Source: Salegentibacter sp.
GTDB lineage: Bacteria > Bacteroidota > Bacteroidia > Flavobacteriales > Flavobacteriaceae
Assembly: GCA_024635795.1 (NCBI GenBank)
Contig: JAGXIH010000017.1
Coordinates: forward strand, 62,001-126,000
Direction: 5' to 3'
DNA length: 64,000 nt
The translations under genes were made by a program, and so were the position numbers. Below the pieces are notes generated by a model. That model was not told the origin of the DNA and did not search any database. It saw only the letters and a list, made by a program, of their open reading frames with translations. Below, piece after piece: positions 7,803-16,916 of the stretch (position 1 is the stretch's first letter; each line of letters opens with the position of its first letter).

Positions 7803-8696
7803 TTATCTCTTCATACCTCTTTGCTTGTGGCGCTCTCTGGCGAGCAAAGTGTTCTTAAGCAACATTGAAACAGTCATAGGACCAACCCCACCGGGCACAG
7901 GTGTGATATAAGATGCTTTCTTACTAACATTTTCAAAGTCAACATCACCTTTTATCACATAGCCTTTTTGAGCATTCTCATCCGGAACACGGGTAATTCC
8001 AACATCAATAATAACCGCATCATCCTTGATCATTTCGGCTTTAAGGAAATCGGGAATTCCCACGGCGATTATTATAATATCTGCCTGGGAAGTAATCTGG
8101 GTAATATTTTTAGTGAATTCGTGGGTTAGAGTAACCGTAGAATTTCCCGGGAAACCACTACGTCCCATCAAAATACTCATTGGGCGTCCAACTATATAGC
8201 TGCGACCAATAACTACGGTATGTTTTCCTTTAGTAGGAATATCGTAGCGCTCCAGTAATTCAAGAATCCCAAAAGGGGTAGCAGGAATGAAAGAGGTCAT
8301 ATCCAAAGCCATCTTCCCAAAGTTAGTAGGATGGAATCCATCTACATCTTTATCAGGATCAACAGCAGTTAAAACCTTTTGAGTATCAATTTGAGGTGGC
8401 AGGGGTAACTGAACGATAAAACCATCTATAGTCTCATTTTGATTAAGCTCTTCGATCTTATCAAGCAACTCCAGTTCACTAATGGTGTGGGGCAAACGGT
8501 AAAGTGAAGATTGGAAACCTACCTGCTTGCAGGATTTCACTTTCGCATTTACATAGGTAAGACTGGCTCCATCCTTTCCGACAATAATTGCGGCAAGGTG
8601 CGGCGCTTTTCCACCTTTAGCTTTGATTTTTTCTACTTCCGCAGCAATTTCATTTTTAATGTCATTGCTGGTCTTTTTTCCGTCTAAAATGGTCAT
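7803..8696 (-). CDS. folD: Bifunctional methylenetetrahydrofolate dehydrogenase/cyclohydrolase FolD
   Basis: 297 aa, usual length. It interconverts 5,10-methylene-, methenyl- and 10-formyl-tetrahydrofolate with NADP. The catalytic segment TYVNAKVKSCKQVG (about residues 48-61) carries the Tyr and Lys of the family. GFIVQLPLPPQ, the Rossmann element VVIGRSYIVGRPMS and the C-terminal signature PVPGGVGPMTVSML are all present. The gene is monocistronic, with a -7 box at 8746-8753 and the shared hairpin at 7768-7796 as its terminator. Confidence 0.97.
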   Translation of the reverse strand: MTILDGKKTSNDIKNEIAAEVEKIKAKGGKAPHLAAIIVGKDGASLTYVNAKVKSCKQVGFQSSLYRLPHTISELELLDKIEELNQNETIDGFIVQLPLPPQIDTQKVLTAVDPDKDVDGFHPTNFGKMALDMTSFIPATPFGILELLERYDIPTKGKHTVVIGRSYIVGRPMSILMGRSGFPGNSTVTLTHEFTKNITQITSQADIIIIAVGIPDFLKAEMIKDDAVIIDVGITRVPDENAQKGYVIKGDVDFENVSKKASYITPVPGGVGPMTVSMLLKNTLLARERHKQRGMKR

Positions 8697-8745
8697 GTTC
8701 AGTAAGCAGTATATTAGTTGGCAGTTAGCAGTCTATTTTCGACTC

Positions 8746-8753
8746 CAAATTTA
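8746..8753 (-). promoter_or_regulatory. -7 box TAAATTTG for folD
   Basis: Exact TAnnTTTG on the minus strand, 49 bases before the folD start. A CAA (TTG on the minus strand) occurs at 8768-8770, but the 14-base spacing is short for a -33 element. Confidence 0.4.
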
Positions 8754-8778
8754 CCGGGATTATTAATCAAAATTAAAA

Positions 8779-8802
8779 AAGCTACCTGAAATCAGATAGC
8801 TT
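8779..8802 (-). terminator. Hairpin terminator after ffh
   Basis: AAGCTACCTGA (8779-8789) and TCAGATAGCTT (8792-8802) form an 11-bp stem. The single mismatch becomes a G-U pair in the minus-strand RNA. The sequence beyond gives a U-rich tail. It lies 14 bases after the ffh stop codon. Confidence 0.75.
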
Positions 8803-8815
8803 GCTTGCGTTAAAC

Positions 8816-10144
8816 TTATTTCATCCCCTTCATCATCTGCATCATCTTCTGGCCGCCACCGCCTTGCATCATCTTCATCATCTTACCCATCTGGTTGAAC
8901 TGTTTCAGCAGTTGGTTAACTTCCTGAACCGTGGTTCCCGAACCTTTGCTTATACGTTTCTTCCGACTGGAGTTTATAAGTTTTGGGTTGCTGCGCTCTT
9001 CAGGAGTCATCGAATGGATTATCGCTTCAATTCCTTTAAAGGCATCGTCATCAATATCTACATCTTTCAGCATTTTTCCCGCTCCCGGGATCATCCCCAT
9101 CAGGTCTTTCATAGACCCCATTTTCTTGATTTGTTGTAGTTGCTTCAAAAAATCATCAAAACCAAACTGGTTCTTGGCAATTTTTTTCTGAAGTTTTCTC
9201 GCTTCCTCTTCATCATATTGTTCCTGGGCACGTTCTACAAGAGAAACAACATCTCCCATTCCCAAAATCCTATCGGCCATACGATCTGGATAAAACACAT
9301 CCAGCGCATCCATTTTCTCTCCGGTACCAATAAATTTAATAGGTTTATTTACCACAGATTTAATGGAAATCGCAGCACCCCCACGAGTATCACCATCTAA
9401 TTTGGTAAGAATAACCCCGTCAAAATTCAGTCTTTCATTAAAGGTTTTTGCGGTATTTACTGCATCCTGACCCGTCATAGAATCCACCACAAATAAAGTT
9501 TCCTGAGGATTAATTGCTTCGTGGATATTTGAAATTTCGGTCATCATTGCCTCATCTACAGCAAGTCGACCGGCAGTATCTATAATTACTACGTTATGTC
9601 CGTTTTGTTTAGCGTGGGCGATGGCTGCTTTAGAGATCGCAACCGGATCCATATTTCCTTCTTCGGAATACACCTCAACGCCAACCTGTTCTCCTACAAC
9701 GTGCAACTGATTTATTGCGGCGGGACGGTATACATCACAGGCAACCAAAAGTGGTTTTTTGGCTTTTTTTGTCTTAAGATAATTCGCTAGTTTTCCGGAA
9801 AAAGTAGTTTTACCACTACCCTGCAAACCAGACATCAGGATCACCGATGGATCACCCGACAGGTCAATTCCTTCAGCTTCACCTCCCATTAGTTCGGTAA
9901 GCTCGTCCTTAACGAGCTTCACCATCATTTGTCCAGGCTTCAATGCTGTTAAAACATCCTGGCCAAGAGCTTTTTCCTTTACAATATTGGTGAAATCCTT
10001 AGCAATCTTATAGTTCACATCGGCATCAACAAGGGCACGACGAACCTCTTTAAGAGTTTCGGCTACGTTAACCTCGGTAATCTGCCCATGACCTTTTAAA
10101 ATGTGTAAGGCATTATCTAACTTGTCGCTTAAATTATCGAACAT
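8816..10144 (-). CDS. ffh: Signal recognition particle protein Ffh (SRP54)
   Basis: 442 aa GTPase that binds SRP RNA and delivers signal-peptide-bearing ribosomes to FtsY at the membrane. The N domain (1-90) is followed by the G domain with GLQGSGKTTFSGKLA (about residue 107), DTAGR, and TKLDGD. The C-terminal M domain is methionine-rich, ending in repeated MMKMM/MMQMMKG motifs that form the signal-peptide groove. The His-rich frame on the opposite strand is a shadow of these Met codons. A TAnnTTTG box lies at 10191-10198 and a hairpin terminator at 8779-8802. Confidence 0.98.
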   Translation of the reverse strand: MFDNLSDKLDNALHILKGHGQITEVNVAETLKEVRRALVDADVNYKIAKDFTNIVKEKALGQDVLTALKPGQMMVKLVKDELTELMGGEAEGIDLSGDPSVILMSGLQGSGKTTFSGKLANYLKTKKAKKPLLVACDVYRPAAINQLHVVGEQVGVEVYSEEGNMDPVAISKAAIAHAKQNGHNVVIIDTAGRLAVDEAMMTEISNIHEAINPQETLFVVDSMTGQDAVNTAKTFNERLNFDGVILTKLDGDTRGGAAISIKSVVNKPIKFIGTGEKMDALDVFYPDRMADRILGMGDVVSLVERAQEQYDEEEARKLQKKIAKNQFGFDDFLKQLQQIKKMGSMKDLMGMIPGAGKMLKDVDIDDDAFKGIEAIIHSMTPEERSNPKLINSSRKKRISKGSGTTVQEVNQLLKQFNQMGKMMKMMQGGGGQKMMQMMKGMK

Positions 10145-10190
10145 AATCTCTTCCTGTAGTTTAATTTTACGCCTTTTAAAGGGCGGTTTG

Positions 10191-10198
10191 CAAATTTA
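10191..10198 (-). promoter_or_regulatory. -7 box TAAATTTG for ffh
   Basis: Exact match to TAnnTTTG on the minus strand, 46 bases before the ffh ATG. No clear -33 TTTG was found. Confidence 0.45.
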
Positions 10199-10263
10199 AT
10201 GATTTGAACCTGAAGTGAAAACTTTTTATTTCAGTTTGGGCATTCTCCCTCAGTACTCAATTT

Positions 10264-12042
10264 TTACATCCTTTCCGGCACCTGTATCCCCAGTAAAGCA
10301 AAACCAGATTTTATCACGTTAGCCACTGCTTTAGAAAGTTGCACCCTAAATATTTTTTCTGAAATATCTTCGGCTCCAAGAATAATCACGTTCTGATAGA
10401 AAGAATTGAATTCCTTCACCAAGTCATAAACATAATTGGCAATAAGCGCCGGGCTGTGATTTTCGGCCGCCAACTGAAGAGTTTCAGGATAAAGCTGAAG
10501 CTGCTTCAGGAGTTCTTTTTCCTTCTCGTGCAATTCATAATCGGGAGCTACCGGCTGGCTATAATCAAAATTGGCTTTGCGGATGATCGATTGTATCCTC
10601 GCATAAGTATATTGAATAAAAGGCCCGGTATTTCCCTGAAAATCCACCGATTCTTCGGGATTGAACAGAATGCGCTTGCGTGGATCTACTTTCAGAATAT
10701 AATATTTCAGAGCTCCAAGCCCGATAATTCGGTATAAGTCTTCTTTTTCTTCTTTAGAATAACCATCCAGCTTTCCAAGCTCTTCAGAAATTTTACGGGC
10801 AGTTTCAGTCATTTCCAGGATCAGATCGTCAGCATCAACTACCGTTCCTTCACGGCTCTTCATTTTTCCAGAGGGTAGGTCTACCATTCCGTAGCTTAAG
10901 TGATATAGATAATCGGCCCAGTTATATCCCAGTTTTTTCAGGATAAGGAATAAAACTTTAAAATGATAATCCTGCTCATTTCCTACGGTATAAACCATCC
11001 CGTTAATATCAAAATCCTTCACCCGCTGTATTGCGGTCCCGATATCCTGGGTCATATAAACGGCTGTGCCATCACTACGCAGTACGATCTTTTCATCCAG
11101 ACCTTCATCGGTAAGGTCAATCCATACACTACCATCCTCTTTTTTATAAAAGACACCTTTTTCCAGTCCCTGATTTACTACATCCTTCCCTAAGAGGTAA
11201 GTGTCGCTTTCGTAATAATTTTTATCAAAATCTACCCCAAGAGCCTCATAGGTTTTTTCAAATCCACTGTAGACCCAGTTGTTCATTTTTTCCCAAAGGG
11301 CGACTACTTCCGGGTCATTGGCTTCCCATTTGAGAAGCATTTCCTTGGCCTCGTTTAGAATTGGAGCTTCAGCTTTTGCTTCCTCTTCGGTTTTTCCGGC
11401 TGCGATTAATTCTGAAATCTCCTTTTTATATTCCTGGTCGAATTTCACATAATAGTTTCCCACCAGTTTATCGCCTTTTAAGCCAGTTGTTTCCGGGGTT
11501 TCTCCATTTCCAAAACGTTGCCAGGCCAGCATAGATTTACAGATATGAATTCCCCGATCGTTAATAATCTGAGTTTTGTAAGATTTGTTTCCCGCGGCCT
11601 TTAAGATTTCAGCTACAGAATAACCCAGGAGAATATTCCTTATATGGCCTAAATGCAGGGGTTTATTGGTATTTGGCGAAGAATATTCCACCATAATTCC
11701 TTTAGCATCTTCCGCAGGAGGAATTAGCCCGAAATTTTCACGATCTTTAATCTCATTGAAAAAATCCAGATAAAAGGTATTGCTTAAAACGATATTCAAA
11801 AACCCCTGAACCACGTTAAAACGGGCTACTTCTGTGACTTTTTCCTGCAGGTATTTCCCGATATCCTCTCCCAGTTTCACGGGATTGGTCTTCACCTTTT
11901 TCAGCATTGGAAAAACCACAAGAGTAATATCGCCTTCAAAATCCTTGCGGGTAGGTTGAAACTCGGTGTGATCTATTTCTACCTCATACAGCTGTTTAAC
12001 AGCCTCTTTTACTTTTTCTGAAAGTTTCGCCTGAATGCTCAT
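10264..12042 (-). CDS. argS: Arginyl-tRNA synthetase
   Basis: 592 aa class I synthetase that charges tRNA-Arg. The N-terminal additional domain (about 1-100) is followed by the HIGH-type motif in NTNKPLHLGHIRN (about residue 125). The KMSK-type loop SGKMKSREG lies at about residue 395, and the all-helical DALR anticodon-binding domain runs from about 460 to the end (SKAVANVIKSGFALLGI). The length is normal. It is transcribed alone, with a TAnnTTTG box at 12084-12091. Confidence 0.98.
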   Translation of the reverse strand: MSIQAKLSEKVKEAVKQLYEVEIDHTEFQPTRKDFEGDITLVVFPMLKKVKTNPVKLGEDIGKYLQEKVTEVARFNVVQGFLNIVLSNTFYLDFFNEIKDRENFGLIPPAEDAKGIMVEYSSPNTNKPLHLGHIRNILLGYSVAEILKAAGNKSYKTQIINDRGIHICKSMLAWQRFGNGETPETTGLKGDKLVGNYYVKFDQEYKKEISELIAAGKTEEEAKAEAPILNEAKEMLLKWEANDPEVVALWEKMNNWVYSGFEKTYEALGVDFDKNYYESDTYLLGKDVVNQGLEKGVFYKKEDGSVWIDLTDEGLDEKIVLRSDGTAVYMTQDIGTAIQRVKDFDINGMVYTVGNEQDYHFKVLFLILKKLGYNWADYLYHLSYGMVDLPSGKMKSREGTVVDADDLILEMTETARKISEELGKLDGYSKEEKEDLYRIIGLGALKYYILKVDPRKRILFNPEESVDFQGNTGPFIQYTYARIQSIIRKANFDYSQPVAPDYELHEKEKELLKQLQLYPETLQLAAENHSPALIANYVYDLVKEFNSFYQNVIILGAEDISEKIFRVQLSKAVANVIKSGFALLGIQVPERM

Positions 12043-12083
12043 TGCTACTTCTGGGTTTTGTTATTTAGCTTAAAATAAGAGCG

Positions 12084-12091
12084 CAAAGATA
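12084..12091 (-). promoter_or_regulatory. -7 box TATCTTTG for argS
   Basis: Exact TAnnTTTG on the minus strand, 41 bases before the argS ATG. The -33 element is not evident. Confidence 0.5.
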
Positions 12092-12128
12092 ACAGAAATT
12101 AGAGTTTTACTACAGGTTTTGGCGCCAA

Positions 12129-12578
12129 ATGCTTATCTTTAAGCAAAAAGCTATGCTCCTTAATGTATCCTATAACCGGGCAAAGATCAAAGAAAAGATC
12201 ATCGGCGAAGTTGGGCTACCCTTTACGCTTTTTGAGCGGATGAAATTAAAAGGGATAGGCTCTCCAAAATTGCACATCACCTCTACCAGCATCGATATCC
12301 ACAACCTTCTGGTTCTCGATAATAATGCCAATACCTGCAATGTTGAAATGCGACCTAAAGGGATTATCATTATGTTCCGTTCTTTGCTGGAAACTTTCGC
12401 CCTGGTAATTCCGTATTACAAACTTCACCTATACAAAGGTCGGGCTGAGGAATATTCACTCTACCGGGATCAGTATCATATTAAAGTGAAGGCAGACCAT
12501 CCCGAAATACATAAATATTTTAAAAAGATTCTGAATTATAAAACCGACAATGCCCCAACTCAGGTGGAAGACCTGTAG
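12129..12578 (+). CDS. Conserved hypothetical protein, function unknown
   Basis: 149 aa, soluble, mixed alpha/beta, basic, with no signal peptide or long hydrophobic helix. I do not recognise a named domain. A hydrophobic core segment (KGIIIMFRSLLETFALVIPYYKLHLYK, about 77-103) might contact a membrane. An in-frame ATG at 12153 (M-L-L-N-V-S-Y) is a plausible start, because a near-consensus -7 box (TATCTTTA, 12134-12141) would lie inside the longer frame. It is divergent from argS and convergent with the small gene at 12606. Coding-like amino-acid composition and an uninterrupted frame support a real gene. Confidence 0.7.
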   Translation: MLIFKQKAMLLNVSYNRAKIKEKIIGEVGLPFTLFERMKLKGIGSPKLHITSTSIDIHNLLVLDNNANTCNVEMRPKGIIIMFRSLLETFALVIPYYKLHLYKGRAEEYSLYRDQYHIKVKADHPEIHKYFKKILNYKTDNAPTQVEDL

Positions 12579-12605
12579 GTTTACACGAAATTTTTAACTA
12601 TTGTA

Positions 12606-12809
12606 CTAGCGTTTCTTATAGGCAAGTCCACCAATTAAGGCCAAAACCCCGAAGGCAATCATAGCAATGGGCTGGGTTTTATCTCCCTGCGCTTCAAACT
12701 GGAACGGACCGGCGTCCACAGAAACTTCAGGAGTGATAAGGGTATAGAACCCATAAGCGATAAGACCTAATCCTACCACAAGAAGCACAACCTTGAGAAC
12801 ATTATTCAT
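12606..12809 (-). CDS. Small two-helix membrane protein
   Basis: 67 aa with a hydrophobic helix at each end (about residues 5-25, VVLLVVGLGLIAYGFYTL, and 47-64, PIAMIAFGVLALIGGLAY). They are joined by a short periplasmic-type loop, and the end is a positive K-K-R. The layout resembles DUF3185-like small membrane proteins, but the match is weak. No partner is suggested by the neighbourhood. Confidence 0.72.
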   Translation of the reverse strand: MNNVLKVVLLVVGLGLIAYGFYTLITPEVSVDAGPFQFEAQGDKTQPIAMIAFGVLALIGGLAYKKR

Positions 12810-12880
12810 TTTATAAAGTTTTTTAAAACTTAAGTGAAAGTAATAATTAATCCCTAATTTAAAGCTTATTTAATATAAAA

Positions 12881-14311
12881 ATGAGAATACTACTCACTGG
12901 GGCCAACGGTTACATCGGAATGCGACTTCTTCCACAACTGCTTGAAATGGGCCACGAAGTGGTTTGTGCAGTTAGGAATGCAAATCGCTTTACCTCCAAT
13001 AAAAATATCAGAAATAAAGTTGAAATCGTAGAACTTGATTTTCTAAAGGATTCTGAAACTCCGGATAAGATCAAGAACATCGATGTGGCATTCTATCTTA
13101 TTCACTCCATGAGCGGCTCTACAGAAGACTTTGATGAGCAGGAAGCCAGATCAGCCGAAAATTTTAATAAAATAATGGCTGGGACTTCGGTAAAGCAGGT
13201 GATCTATCTAAGTGGAATTATCAATGAAGAAAAACTTTCCAAACACCTGGAATCCCGAAAAAAAGTAGAGGAAATTTTATATACCGGAAATTTTAAGCTT
13301 ACCGTTATTAGAGCGGCTATTATTGTGGGCTCGGGTAGCTCTTCCTTTGAGATCATCAGGGATCTTTGCGAAAAACTACCGCTTATGATCACCCCAAAGT
13401 GGGTTGAAACCAAATGCCAACCTATTGCCATTAGAGATATTATTAAGTTTCTGACCGGGGTTATTGGCAACGAAAAATGCTATAATGAATCTTTTGATGT
13501 TGGAGGTCCCGATATACTTACCTATCGGGAAATGATGGAGATCTACGCAAAAATAAGGGGTCTTAAAATTTGGATTATCGGGGTGCCTGTAATGTCACCA
13601 AAACTTTCGGCATACTGGCTTTATTTTGTTACCTCAACCTCCTTCAAGCTTGCACAAAACCTGGTAGATAGTATGAGGATTGAGGTGGTAACCAGCGATA
13701 CCAGGCTTCAGGAAATACTGGACATTCATCCCATAACTTACGAGGAGGCCATAAAGCTCGCATTTTACAAGATCGAACAGAATCAGGTGATTTCCAGCTG
13801 GAAGGATTCCCTTAGCAGTGGTCGCTTTAATAAAGAACTTAATGATTATATACAGGTGCCCACTTATGGCTGCCTTAAGGATGAACAATCGGTTAAATTG
13901 CAGAATCCGGATTTGGCACTCGAACGCATCTGGGCTATTGGCGGACTCAACGGTTGGTATTATGGCAACTGGCTTTGGAAAGTTCGCGGGCTAATTGACA
14001 AGGTTTTTGGCGGCGTGGGCCTGCGTAGAGGAAGAACCCATCCAACCCAGATCACTGCGGGTGATTCTCTTGATTTCTGGCGGGTTTTACTGGCCGATAA
14101 GGAAGAAAAACGCCTTTTGCTTTTTGCCGAGATGAAAGTCCCCGGGGAAGCCTGGCTGGAATTTAGAATAGACGAAGAAAATGTGCTACATCAAATCGCC
14201 ACCTTTCGTCCAAAAGGGATTTGGGGAAGATTATACTGGTATGCGATGTATCCTTTTCATTATTTCATCTTTGAAGGCATGCTGAATAAAATAGCTGAAG
14301 GAAAAGAATAA
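12881..14311 (+). CDS. SDR-family NAD(P)-binding protein with C-terminal DUF2867
   Basis: 476 aa. The N-terminal Rossmann fold starts with the dinucleotide motif GANGYIGMRLLPQLL (about residues 7-21). It belongs to the atypical NmrA-like short-chain dehydrogenases, since no clear YxxxK catalytic pair was seen. From about 340 the DUF2867 domain is recognisable (SLDFWRVLLADKEEKRLLLF, then PGEAWLEFRID). The combination is common in Bacteroidota and of unknown substrate. It precedes the BCCT transporter gene by 94 bases on the same strand. Confidence 0.88.
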   Translation: MRILLTGANGYIGMRLLPQLLEMGHEVVCAVRNANRFTSNKNIRNKVEIVELDFLKDSETPDKIKNIDVAFYLIHSMSGSTEDFDEQEARSAENFNKIMAGTSVKQVIYLSGIINEEKLSKHLESRKKVEEILYTGNFKLTVIRAAIIVGSGSSSFEIIRDLCEKLPLMITPKWVETKCQPIAIRDIIKFLTGVIGNEKCYNESFDVGGPDILTYREMMEIYAKIRGLKIWIIGVPVMSPKLSAYWLYFVTSTSFKLAQNLVDSMRIEVVTSDTRLQEILDIHPITYEEAIKLAFYKIEQNQVISSWKDSLSSGRFNKELNDYIQVPTYGCLKDEQSVKLQNPDLALERIWAIGGLNGWYYGNWLWKVRGLIDKVFGGVGLRRGRTHPTQITAGDSLDFWRVLLADKEEKRLLLFAEMKVPGEAWLEFRIDEENVLHQIATFRPKGIWGRLYWYAMYPFHYFIFEGMLNKIAEGKE

Positions 14312-14405
14312 AACCGTGTGTTCCACTTCCAACTGGTTTTTATTGGTCCAGATATTTTCCGGATATTCGGCTATTCAGAAGACTAAAGTTTAAACACTGG
14401 CATTT

Positions 14406-15896
14406 TTGAAAACTGTTTCCAGCCTGGTAAGGCAAAACATACTTCTGGCTACTTCCATAACAATATTACTGTTATGCTCCCTTTTTATCTTTTTTTTTAC
14501 TGATTATTTCTACCAACTTATTGATTACGCTTCTTTATGGATTCGGGAATATTTTGGCGCTTTCTATCTTTGGTTAGGCTTAATCTGCGTTTTCTTTTTA
14601 GTAGGAATTGCTTTTTCCAGATTCGGTAAGATTAGGCTAGGTCCCAATGAACCCGAATTCTCGCGACTCGGTTGGATTGCCATGCTTTACAGCGCAGGAA
14701 TGGGTGCGGGAATATTATTGCGGGCGGTACAGGAGCCGGTATTTATGTTTATAAATCCTCCTCTGGAAACCTCAGATTCAGCTGATATAATCGCGCTGGA
14801 ATACACCTTTTACCAATGGGGTTTTACGGCCTGGGCATTTTATGGAATTTTTGCCTTATTAATAGCTTATTCCCTTTTTGTGGCTAAAAACAAAATAAAA
14901 TTAGGCCACAGCCTTCCGCAATTAAAATCGGTAAAACTTCTTCCCCAAGGTGTAGACCTCCTTACCATCTTAACCACCGTCTTCGGTCTGGTTGCTGCAA
15001 TTGGCCTGGGAACCACCCAAATTGAAGGCGGGTTAAGTCATCTTACATCCACCACCCCAGGAAATCTATGGCTTACCATAGCTCTGGTTTTCCTTATTTG
15101 TGCACTGGCATTTTTCTCAGCGTATGCTGGAGTAGAGAAAGGCATAAAAAGAATCTCTACCTGGAATATTTTTATCACGCTGTTACTATTGTTCTTTGTG
15201 TTTTTCCAGATTGACATATTAGTAGGTTTAGAACGATTCGGAATTTCTCTTTACCAATATTTAATTGATTTTATTCCATTAAGCCTGGCTTTGGGAACAT
15301 ACGATCCGGGGAAGGAATTCCTTACTAACTGGACCTATTATTACTGGGCATTTTGGTTGGCCTGGGCACCATTTACTGGAATATTTATCGCCCGTATTTC
15401 AAAAGGAAGAACAATTAGGGAAATGATCCTGGGGGTTTTGCTTATCCCTTCCCTCGGAAGTTTTTTCTGGTTTAGCATTTTTGGATCGGCTTCTTTCGAT
15501 CTAATAAATCAGGGAACTGCCTATAACGAAGAATTTGAGAATGTCTTCATCTCCATATTCCGATTTTTCGAATATCTCCCTTTTTCTGATCTTACTAATA
15601 TTGTTGCAGTGCTACTGCTTGTGAGTTTTCTGGTAACCTCGGTAGATTCAGCAATTTTTGTCCTTAGTATGTTTTCAGATAAAGGCAAGGAAAACCCCAA
15701 AAGAAAATTCCGACTTATTTGGGCGGTAATTATCCTTATCTTTTCTGAAGCCATTATCGTACTGGGAAATGTAAGGCCAGACAGCGATGTTCTGACCGCA
15801 ATGCAAAAATTCCTGATTATAAGTTCCCTCCCTTTTGCATTCTTTACTGCCGGGATTATGGTGTTATTTTTAAGGGAACTGATAAAGAAACACTAG
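14406..15896 (+). CDS. BCCT family betaine/choline/carnitine-type transporter
   Basis: 496 aa, about 12 membrane helices. The family glycine-rich stretch AGMGAGILLRAVQEPVFMFINPP (about residues 97-119) and the Trp-rich segment WTYYYWAFWLAWAPFTGIFIARISKGRT (about 312-339) are clear. These proteins import quaternary-amine osmolytes with sodium or protons; the precise substrate is unknown. The start is TTG at 14406; no in-frame ATG occurs until about 90 codons in, which would remove the first helices. A role in osmotic protection fits a marine habitat. Confidence 0.92.
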   Translation: MKTVSSLVRQNILLATSITILLLCSLFIFFFTDYFYQLIDYASLWIREYFGAFYLWLGLICVFFLVGIAFSRFGKIRLGPNEPEFSRLGWIAMLYSAGMGAGILLRAVQEPVFMFINPPLETSDSADIIALEYTFYQWGFTAWAFYGIFALLIAYSLFVAKNKIKLGHSLPQLKSVKLLPQGVDLLTILTTVFGLVAAIGLGTTQIEGGLSHLTSTTPGNLWLTIALVFLICALAFFSAYAGVEKGIKRISTWNIFITLLLLFFVFFQIDILVGLERFGISLYQYLIDFIPLSLALGTYDPGKEFLTNWTYYYWAFWLAWAPFTGIFIARISKGRTIREMILGVLLIPSLGSFFWFSIFGSASFDLINQGTAYNEEFENVFISIFRFFEYLPFSDLTNIVAVLLLVSFLVTSVDSAIFVLSMFSDKGKENPKRKFRLIWAVIILIFSEAIIVLGNVRPDSDVLTAMQKFLIISSLPFAFFTAGIMVLFLRELIKKH

Positions 15897-15986
15897 CATA
15901 AACGAAACCGCTTACCATCTAAATTTTAAGGTTTGGCAGGCAAATGCACTTCCCCGGTAACCCCCTGACCACGTTTTGATAAGAAT

Positions 15987-16913
15987 CTATTCTTTTGGTA
16001 AAAACACCTCGGCCAGCATACAACGGGCACTTCCCCCACCACAAGTTTCAATAACCTCCAGATCACTGCTCAAAATTTCACAGTATTTTTCAATTTTTGC
16101 AATCTGGTCAGGGTTCAGACTTTCATGAGCTCTGGCACTCATCACAAGGTATTTTTTATCAAAGGCTCCCTTTACCTGTAACATATTTCCGGCGAATTCA
16201 TGCATCTGGGCTTCAGAAATGGCGATTATTTCTTTACCATCTTTTTTAAGGTGTTTCAGAACATTTTTGCGTTCTTTCTTATCGTCGATAGTATCGAGAC
16301 AAATCACTGCAAATTCTTCAGCAACACACATCATCACATTCGTGTGATATATAGGCTTTCGTTTTCCACCTACATCCTGATTCGCATGGAAAATAACGGG
16401 AGTAAATTCAAAATCCTCACAAAATTCGATTAGAAGGTCCTCATCGGCGCGGGGTGAAATCGCGCAATAGGCTTTCTGATTTTCCCTATCAAGGATAAGG
16501 CTGCCGGTACCTTCCAGAAAGTAATCTTCCTCTTCAGCAGCGGTATAATCAACAATATTGGTGATTTTAAAACCTTCTTCCTCCAGTTTTGCAAAATACT
16601 CCAGACGACGCTCCTTTCTTCGGTTTTCAGCAAACATCGGGTAAAGAGCGATCTCACCATTTTCATGGAAAGAAACCCAGTTGTTAGGGAAAATAGAATC
16701 AGGGGTATCATCCTCCTTTACATCATCAACCACAACCACATTTACTCCTACTCCCTTTAGCTTGCTTACAAAAGCATCAAACTCGGCCTGGGCGCGCTCA
16801 TTTACATTCTCATCATTTAGATCTTCCTGAAAATAGTTATTCACAGCAGTTTGCTCGTTCATACGAAAAGCCACCGGCCTAACCATTAAAACTGTATTGG
16901 TAATTTGTTGCAT
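15987..16913 (-). CDS. ctlX: Citrulline utilization hydrolase CtlX (amidinotransferase fold)
   Basis: 308 aa member of the guanidino-group-modifying superfamily. PDSIFPNNWVSFH near residue 72 and the catalytic His in IYHTNVMMCV (about 190) are visible, as is the nucleophilic Cys in GGGSARCMLAEVFLP at the C-terminus. CtlX-type proteins are linked to citrulline or arginine breakdown. It begins 3 bases after the DDAH-like gene and is surely co-transcribed with it. Together they suggest handling of arginine derivatives and citrulline. Confidence 0.88.
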   Translation of the reverse strand: MQQITNTVLMVRPVAFRMNEQTAVNNYFQEDLNDENVNERAQAEFDAFVSKLKGVGVNVVVVDDVKEDDTPDSIFPNNWVSFHENGEIALYPMFAENRRKERRLEYFAKLEEEGFKITNIVDYTAAEEEDYFLEGTGSLILDRENQKAYCAISPRADEDLLIEFCEDFEFTPVIFHANQDVGGKRKPIYHTNVMMCVAEEFAVICLDTIDDKKERKNVLKHLKKDGKEIIAISEAQMHEFAGNMLQVKGAFDKKYLVMSARAHESLNPDQIAKIEKYCEILSSDLEVIETCGGGSARCMLAEVFLPKE

Positions 16914-16916
16914 AAT

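Noticed and set aside
8801-9139. His-rich plus-strand frame opposite ffh
   Set aside because: The His/Leu repeats are the reverse complement of the Met-rich M domain of Ffh.
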